From positions 1 through 11,352 of the forward strand of contig JAECRW010000043.1 in the NCBI GenBank assembly GCA_016294985.1: a stretch of 11,352 nucleotides of DNA. The letters run 5' to 3'. Made by a program: the position numbers and the translations under genes. Position 1 is the stretch's first letter; each line of letters begins with the position of its first letter. Source of the DNA: Candidatus Sifarchaeum marinoarchaea (GTDB lineage Archaea > Asgardarchaeota > Sifarchaeia > Borrarchaeales > Borrarchaeaceae). Below the pieces are notes generated by a model. It was not told the DNA's origin. It saw only the letters and a list, made by a program, of their open reading frames with translations, and ran no database searches. This document shows, piece after piece, positions 8,225 to 11,352 of the stretch.

Positions 8225-8269
8225 CGCGGTAAAAACCTCAGAGCGCTGTTAGTTATAATCAGATGGTTT

Positions 8270-8343
8270 CTATTGCTTAAAATATTGCGATAGGCGTTCG
8301 TTTGATTGTTGACAAATAAATGTGATAAATATCTCGCAATATT
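8270..8343. promoter_or_regulatory. Operator-like TATTGC repeat cluster around the TATA box
   Basis: CTATTGC (8270-8276) and GCGATAG (8287-8293) form an imperfect inverted repeat with the TATA box in its 10-bp spacer. TATTGC also repeats directly at 8271-8276 and 8283-8288, a 12-bp period. AATATTGCGA (8281-8290) recurs as a perfect 10-bp inverted copy, TCGCAATATT, at 8334-8343. Repeats of this kind overlapping a TATA box are typical of archaeal repressor sites; the regulator is unknown. Confidence 0.4.
8276..8287 (-). promoter_or_regulatory. Predicted TATA box of the longin-like/coiled-coil operon
   Basis: The minus strand reads CAATATTTTAAG. A start about 25 nt downstream, near 8255, gives a leader of about 30 nt containing GAGGT. 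The box sits between two TATTGC-type elements. Confidence 0.45.
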
Positions 8344-8407
8344 CCATCTCAATGGTCGTTTAAAAAGCTTCTAGTAATTATCTACGCAAGATGCTGGGTA
8401 CCTTTAT

Positions 8408-8422
8408 CTTCCATAGTGGAAG
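8408..8422 (-). terminator. Hairpin in the tRNA 3' trailer
   Basis: CTTCCA and TGGAAG form a 6-bp perfect stem with a 3-nt loop, 5 nt after the encoded CCA. No U-run follows directly; the nearest is TTTTT at 8364-8360. It may be a processing or termination aid. Confidence 0.3.
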
Positions 8423-8427
8423 GGAAA

Positions 8428-8549
8428 TGGTAGCCCGGCCCAGATTCGAACTGGGGTCCAAGGATCCAGAGTCCTTGATCTCCAAGATTCAGTGCAACAT
8501 CCTCTGAAGCACTCCCACCGAATCCGCTTGGCCACTACACCACCGGGCT
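8428..8549 (-). tRNA. trnQ: tRNA-Gln (anticodon CUG) with a 46-nt D-arm intron and encoded CCA
   Basis: After splicing the gene gives a 73-nt tRNA plus an encoded CCA (8430-8428). The acceptor stem AGCCCGG (8549-8543) pairs with CCGGGCT (8438-8432), with A as discriminator. The anticodon stem AAGGA/TCCTT encloses loop CTCTGGA, whose anticodon CTG (8469-8467) reads CAG codons. The T-arm is CCCAG-TTCGAAT-CTGGG. The exons are 8549-8526 and 8479-8431. Only removal of 8525-8480 restores the D-arm (A21-G22-C23-A24-T25-C26), with pairs G12-C23, T11-A24 and G10-T25. The intron therefore lies between positions 23 and 24, not at the usual 37/38 site. Unspliced, the D-stem cannot form. Confidence 0.93.
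8480..8525 (-). other. Non-canonical archaeal tRNA intron with bulge-helix-bulge fold
   Basis: A 46-nt intron. The central 4-bp helix pairs exon CCAA (8531-8528) with intron TTGG (8485-8482). The 5' bulge is GCG (8527-8525), cut after C; the 3' bulge is AGA (8481-8479), cut after G. The intron-side helix is GATTC/GAATC (8524-8520 with 8490-8486). It continues into AGTGC/GCACT (8513-8509 with 8495-8491) across a 6-nt GGTGGG bulge. A 13-nt loop closes it. This is the substrate shape of the archaeal splicing endonuclease. Relaxed sites outside 37/38 are known mainly in archaea with heteromeric (two-subunit type) endonucleases. Confidence 0.9.
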
Positions 8550-8585
8550 ACGTTATGAAACTCGTACTTACTTGATGAAATGGCC

Positions 8586-8594
8586 AATTTAACT
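8586..8594 (-). promoter_or_regulatory. Possible TATA box of the tRNA-Gln gene
   Basis: AGTTAAATT on the minus strand lies about 40 nt before the mature 5' end, allowing a short 5' leader. No clear terminator separates the tRNA from the membrane-protein gene 91 bp upstream, so read-through is the alternative. Confidence 0.25.
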
Positions 8595-8640
8595 GTAACG
8601 CCTAGTTTTTCCAATTATCTTTTAACTAAAGCCAACGGTG

Positions 8641-9066
8641 CTATGGGGAAACTGTGTCTTTTATCTCTCTTTGCAATAAATAACGACTATGAGTAAAAGC
8701 GCCGGTCAATGCCGATAATATGGCGGCAACAAATATTAGCACAAAAGCGATTAAATCCACTGTCCCGTTCACTATAATTACATTGAAGTTGATTGCGAAG
8801 CAAAAAAGTCCTAAGATAACTCCAGTAGCCAAGCCTCCATGAAGCGGCACGATTCCTTTTATTTCTAATATAAACATCCCAGAAAAGAACCCGGCAAAGA
8901 AGATTCCTGCGACTAATAGAATATATGAAACAAAGGTACTCGGATCTGAGACATAGGTTCTAAAACTCATGAAAAACACAAAAATAATGCTTGACATTGC
9001 AGCAGAAAGGATTCCTCCTACAATGAATTTTTCAATAGAAGGTGTTTCTCTAGTTTGTTGAATCAA
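8641..9066 (-). CDS. Small four-helix membrane protein of unknown function
   Basis: From TTG at 9066 the product is 141 residues with four predicted membrane helices: FIVGGILSAAMSSIIFVFFM, FVSYILLVAGIFFAGFFSGM, GGLATGVILGLFCFAINFNVI and LIAFVLIFVAAILSALTGAF. The glycine-rich GGLATGVILGLF and SALTGAF segments resemble small four-helix archaeal and bacterial proteins of unknown function (DUF5518- or TIGR04086-like in style), but I do not assign a family. TTG at 9066 is preferred because AGAGGA lies 6 nt before it, matching the site used by the upstream aldolase gene. Starting at ATG 9147 would add 27 polar residues, overlap the aldolase gene by 44 bp and rely on a weak ribosome-binding site. 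It is the last gene of the YrdC-threonine aldolase operon. Confidence 0.75.
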   Translation of the reverse strand: MIQQTRETPSIEKFIVGGILSAAMSSIIFVFFMSFRTYVSDPSTFVSYILLVAGIFFAGFFSGMFILEIKGIVPLHGGLATGVILGLFCFAINFNVIIVNGTVDLIAFVLIFVAAILSALTGAFTHSRYLLQREIKDTVSP

Positions 9067-9103
9067 TTTACTTCCTCTCAACACATCAATAGTAGTTTTA
9101 AAA

Positions 9104-10132
9104 TCACTGAAATATTTCTGGTATTGTCGCCAATACTTTATCGACATCTTCTCTTGAAATACCGAAGTAAGTGACCATTCTAAGCAAATACTTTCCCATG
9201 GAACCCATCTTTATTCCGTTGCTTTCAAATCGATCTTGAATCTCTTGAGCAGTCCATGGTGTTTCAGAAAGGTCAATAACAATAAGGTTAGTTTCTACAG
9301 GTTTTATTTTAATATTAGATACTTGTGCTTTAAGTTCATCTGCAATCAACTTTGCATGTAAGTGATCCTCCGCTAGTCGGTCTATCATGTTATTTAGAGC
9401 GTATATTCCTGGTGCTGCGATAATACCCGCTTGCCTCATACCTCCTCCTACTATTTTGCGGTTTTTACGTGCTCTATGGATGAATTCTTCTGTTCCTACA
9501 ATTACTGAACCCACGGGGCAGCCTAATCCTTTACTTAAGCACATTTGCACACTATCAGCATTTTCGACTAAACTAGCCGCTGGAATTCCTAAAGCTACCG
9601 CCGCATTGAAAATGCGAGCACCATCAATGTGAACTGCGACATCATTTTCATGGGCGATCTTTGCAAGAGTGTCAATGTTTCCCTTAGGGATTACGGCTCC
9701 TCCTCCCGTATTGTGAGTGTTCTCTATGCACAACAATTTAGGCTCAACAAAATGGATGTTGTAAGGTCGTGTAAGAATCGCTTCGACATCTTTTGGATAC
9801 ATTAAGCCGTTTTTGCCTTTGATGAGGAAAGGATATGCACCTACAATTGAAGTAAGTCCACCAGCTTCATTCAAATAGGTATGACATTCTGCTTCAAGAA
9901 CAACGCCGTCACCATGATTAAGGTGAGTCATAATTGAACACAAGTTCCCTTGTGTTCCACTAGTGACTAATAAGCCTGCTTCTTTTCCAAGTTTTTTAGC
10001 CGCGAGCGCCTCGAGGCGCGCGACCGTAGGATCCTCTCGCCAAACATCGTCTCCAAGCTCAGCGGTTAGAATAGTTTCCAGCATTTCACGTGATGGTAAT
10101 GTAAAAGTATCAGAACGCAAATCAATCGTCAT
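9104..10132 (-). CDS. ltaE: Low-specificity L-threonine aldolase (PLP-dependent)
   Basis: Cleaves L-threonine and L-allo-threonine to glycine and acetaldehyde in the cytosol. It is a fold-type I PLP enzyme, 342 residues and full length. Numbered from ATG 10132: the opening IDLRSDTFT (3-11) and GDDVWREDPTV (27-37) are family hallmarks. SGTQGN (58-63) binds cofactor phosphate, AECHTYLNEAGG (81-92) supplies the ring-stacking H83, and HIDGARIFNA (168-177) carries the PLP-nitrogen aspartate D170. CLSKGLGCPVGSV (198-210) has the Schiff-base lysine K201. RKNRKIVGGGMRQAG is also typical. ATG 10132 is chosen because AGAGGA lies 6 nt upstream; the TTG at 10147 would place that site inside the gene. It starts 41 bp after the YrdC gene with no terminator, so they are probably cotranscribed. 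Both products use threonine. Confidence 0.94.
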   Translation of the reverse strand: MTIDLRSDTFTLPSREMLETILTAELGDDVWREDPTVARLEALAAKKLGKEAGLLVTSGTQGNLCSIMTHLNHGDGVVLEAECHTYLNEAGGLTSIVGAYPFLIKGKNGLMYPKDVEAILTRPYNIHFVEPKLLCIENTHNTGGGAVIPKGNIDTLAKIAHENDVAVHIDGARIFNAAVALGIPAASLVENADSVQMCLSKGLGCPVGSVIVGTEEFIHRARKNRKIVGGGMRQAGIIAAPGIYALNNMIDRLAEDHLHAKLIADELKAQVSNIKIKPVETNLIVIDLSETPWTAQEIQDRFESNGIKMGSMGKYLLRMVTYFGISREDVDKVLATIPEIFQ

Positions 10133-10173
10133 CTGAAATCCTCTCAACTTTTTTCTTTATCTCATAAAACTTT

Positions 10174-10851
10174 TCAAAGTTTTTCTAATATCTGCTCGGA
10201 TGGAATAGGTCCTTCCCTCAAGATTTTGGGTATATCAAGAGTCAAATCAAGTATTGTGGAAGGGAGCCTTTTTGCAAGAATGCCAATATCCAGATATAAA
10301 TCTACCTTATTTCCTAATTGGTCAAAGGCGTCTTGTATCGAGTATGGATCTGGCCTACCAGTTACATTTGCACTAGTTGCTGTGATCGGAATACCTGCAC
10401 GTTCTACTAACGCAAGTGCAATAAGATTGTCGGGCATTCGTATACCAATAGTTTCTTTTCCTCCACTCAATAGATCCGAAATTGTTTCTTTTTTTCTTAA
10501 AATAAGAGTCAGAGGTCCAGGCAGAAAATGATTTGCTAAATTTAAGGCGGATTCTGACACATAAGCATAGTCCTCAGCCATCTGCAAACTTGACACGACC
10601 ACATGAATTGGCTTATGAAGTGGCCTCTGTTTAACTTGGAAGATTTTCGTGACGGCACGAGCGTCAGTCACATTCGCACCTAAGCCATATGAAGTATCTG
10701 TAGGGAATACTACCAGTTTTCCTTGACGTATGAAATCCGATGCGATTTGAAGTTTACTCAATTCTATTACCGTTTCACTTAGCTTGAGTATGATTGGGGA
10801 TTGTGTGGAAATAGATCTCCCTCCAAAAAAACAGGACTCCCTGTGATTCAT
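10174..10851 (-). CDS. tsaC: Threonylcarbamoyl-AMP synthase, single YrdC domain (TsaC/Sua5 family)
   Basis: Makes L-threonylcarbamoyladenylate from threonine, bicarbonate and ATP, the first step of the t6A37 modification of tRNAs reading ANN codons. At 225 residues it is the YrdC domain alone, without the C-terminal Sua5 extension. Motifs from ATG 10851: GKLVVFPTDTSYGLGANV (44-61), the K-x-R of FQVKQRP (71-77), KPIHVVV (80-86), LPGPLTLIL (110-118), TIGIRMP (134-140), TATSANVTGRP (158-168) and STILDLT (198-204). The S-x-N and K-x-R signatures favour TsaC/Sua5 over the paralogue YciO, though YciO-like function is not excluded. The first 13 residues look atypical; a strong GGAGGGAG lies 4 nt before codon 14 (ATT, 10812-10810), so translation might start there. 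It heads the operon with threonine aldolase. Confidence 0.9.
   Translation of the reverse strand: MNHRESCFFGGRSISTQSPIILKLSETVIELSKLQIASDFIRQGKLVVFPTDTSYGLGANVTDARAVTKIFQVKQRPLHKPIHVVVSSLQMAEDYAYVSESALNLANHFLPGPLTLILRKKETISDLLSGGKETIGIRMPDNLIALALVERAGIPITATSANVTGRPDPYSIQDAFDQLGNKVDLYLDIGILAKRLPSTILDLTLDIPKILREGPIPSEQILEKL
10813..10845 (-). promoter_or_regulatory. Hairpin, U7 run and Shine-Dalgarno at the 5' end of the YrdC gene
   Basis: On the minus strand ACAGG-GAGT-CCTGT (10844-10831) forms a 5-bp stem. Its last base opens a run of seven T (10831-10825), a terminator-like layout. GGAGGGAG (10824-10817) follows at once and sits correctly spaced before codon 14. The block lies within the first 40 nt of the predicted transcript. 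Confidence 0.35.
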
Positions 10852-10870
10852 CCGACGTAAGTCATTTTTT

Positions 10871-10880
10871 CTATTTATAT
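10871..10880 (-). promoter_or_regulatory. TATA box of the YrdC-threonine aldolase operon
   Basis: The minus strand reads GATATAAATAG, a strong archaeal TATA box. A start about 25 nt downstream falls at about 10850, essentially on the ATG at 10851. The mRNA is then leaderless, or has a 38-nt leader if the ATT at 10812 is used. Confidence 0.55.
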
Positions 10881-10907
10881 CAACTTATGGAACAACTATC
10901 ATAATAT

Positions 10908-10920
10908 CGAAATTTTTAAG
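10908..10920 (+). promoter_or_regulatory. BRE/TATA promoter of the polyproline-protein gene
   Basis: CGAAATTTTTAAG combines a BRE (CGAAA, 10908-10912) with a TATA box (10913-10920). The predicted start near 10942 supports ATG 10953 over the in-frame ATG 10923, which would lie upstream of it. The box is about 30 bp from that of the divergent YrdC operon, so the two may be regulated together. Confidence 0.5.
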
Positions 10921-10952
10921 TGATGCCTGAAATCAGTTATTTGAGATTAACG

Positions 10953-11352
10953 ATGCCTTCAAAAAAATTATGTGTACATTTTTCAGCTTCACAGGAAAAT
11001 ATCTTTTTTTGTCTCTTAAAACATGCTTTTATTCCATTTGAATATGCAGAACGAGTGTGTAAAGGGGGCGAATCCCTTATAGAGGCGTGCATCAAGGCAT
11101 ATGGAAGTGAGAAAGTACAAAAGGCTATTGATGAGAGAGCTACTATCGATAAACTGATTACTGTAGAAAATATGAACCAAGAAGCCCAAAAATTAGAAGA
11201 GATTTCTTCAGTTTTAGACGAGAAAGAGTCAGATTTTCTTGAAGAATTGTTGCAAAAGGTTCCAAATGCAAAAAATCAACTTAAAAAAATGACCCAGACA
11301 ACTCCGCCACCACCACCTCCACCGCCACCACCACGACCAAAACTAACTCCGC
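10953..11352 (+). CDS. Unknown protein with helical N-terminus and polyproline tract (3' end cut by window edge)
   Basis: An open frame from ATG 10953 to the right edge, 133 codons visible. I do not recognise the family. Residues 1-115 are charged and probably alpha-helical with four cysteines (C7, C20, C36, C46; no zinc-finger spacing). One helix set spans EYAERVCKGG to QKAIDERATIDKLI, and a possible coiled coil covers about 72-112. Residues 118-127 are ten consecutive prolines (codons CCG, CCA and CCT mixed), followed by R-P-K-L-T-P. Such a tract forms a polyproline II rod, usually a linker or a ligand for profilin-, SH3- or WW-type domains, and needs aIF5A to be translated. Its coding status rests on the intact frame, promoter position and ordinary codon use; the short visible length leaves function open. 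It diverges from the YrdC operon. Confidence 0.72.
   Translation, partial: MPSKKLCVHFSASQENIFFCLLKHAFIPFEYAERVCKGGESLIEACIKAYGSEKVQKAIDERATIDKLITVENMNQEAQKLEEISSVLDEKESDFLEELLQKVPNAKNQLKKMTQTTPPPPPPPPPPRPKLTP

Noticed and set aside
8428..8549. Reading the long tRNA as a Leu/Ser type with a large variable arm, or as having a standard 37/38 intron.
   Set aside because: The extra 46 nt lie between the D-arm and the anticodon stem, the variable loop is only GGAC, and the anticodon stem-loop is intact and uninterrupted.
9067..9147. ATG at 9147 as the start of the four-helix membrane protein.
   Set aside because: It would overlap the aldolase gene by 44 bp with a weak ribosome-binding site, while AGAGGA is well placed before TTG 9066. 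The longer form is not fully excluded.
9387..10531. Plus-strand frames at 9387-9632 and 10226-10531.
   Set aside because: They are antisense to the PLP-lysine region of threonine aldolase and to the YrdC domain, respectively.
8428..10851. Functional link between the YrdC enzyme and the nearby tRNA-Gln.
   Set aside because: t6A is made on tRNAs reading ANN codons; this tRNA reads CAG, so proximity is probably incidental.
1..11352. CRISPR array, insertion sequence, integrase site or other mobile element.
   Set aside because: No regularly spaced repeats, transposase or recombinase frames, or terminal inverted repeats were seen. The intact tRNA shows no neighbouring integrase gene or repeated 3' end.

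Overview
The window looks archaeal. Most gene starts have TTTAAAATA- or ATATAAATA-like TATA boxes about 25 nt upstream of a plausible transcription start. The single tRNA carries a bulge-helix-bulge intron, terminators are bare U-tracts, and GTG/TTG starts are common. The DNA is AT-rich throughout. A longin-like N-terminal domain on a coiled-coil protein and a ten-proline run in another protein hint at an Asgard or related lineage. That placement is inference; nothing here fixes the phylum.

Left part (1-5462): a polytopic GT39/PMT-like membrane glycosyltransferase on the minus strand runs off the left edge. A 391-bp non-coding stretch with its promoter follows, then a full-length adenine deaminase on the minus strand. 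A 0.2-kb divergent promoter region separates this from a second, different GT-C-type membrane glycosyltransferase on the plus strand. The two glycosyltransferases suggest lipid-linked sugar transfer to cell-surface molecules, while adenine deaminase serves purine salvage.

Middle (5468-8224): a likely two-gene minus-strand operon ends only 5 bp from the stop of the second glycosyltransferase. Its first gene encodes a 680-residue protein with a longin/roadblock-like N-terminus, a long coiled coil and a conserved-looking C-terminal region; I cannot assign a function. The second gene is a complete metallo-beta-lactamase-fold hydrolase of the glyoxalase II-like type. A cluster of TATTGC elements surrounds the operon's TATA box.

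Right part (8428-11352): a tRNA-Gln(CUG) gene on the minus strand is interrupted by a 46-nt intron inside the D-arm, with a textbook bulge-helix-bulge fold and an encoded CCA end. Upstream of it lies a minus-strand operon of a YrdC-domain threonylcarbamoyl-AMP synthase, L-threonine aldolase and a four-helix membrane protein. The first two both consume threonine. Diverging from this operon is a plus-strand gene cut by the right edge, whose helical N-terminus leads into a polyproline tract.

Most notable: the D-arm intron of the tRNA, the longin/coiled-coil protein with its operator-like repeats, the hairpin/U-run/Shine-Dalgarno arrangement at the 5' end of the YrdC gene, and the polyproline protein.
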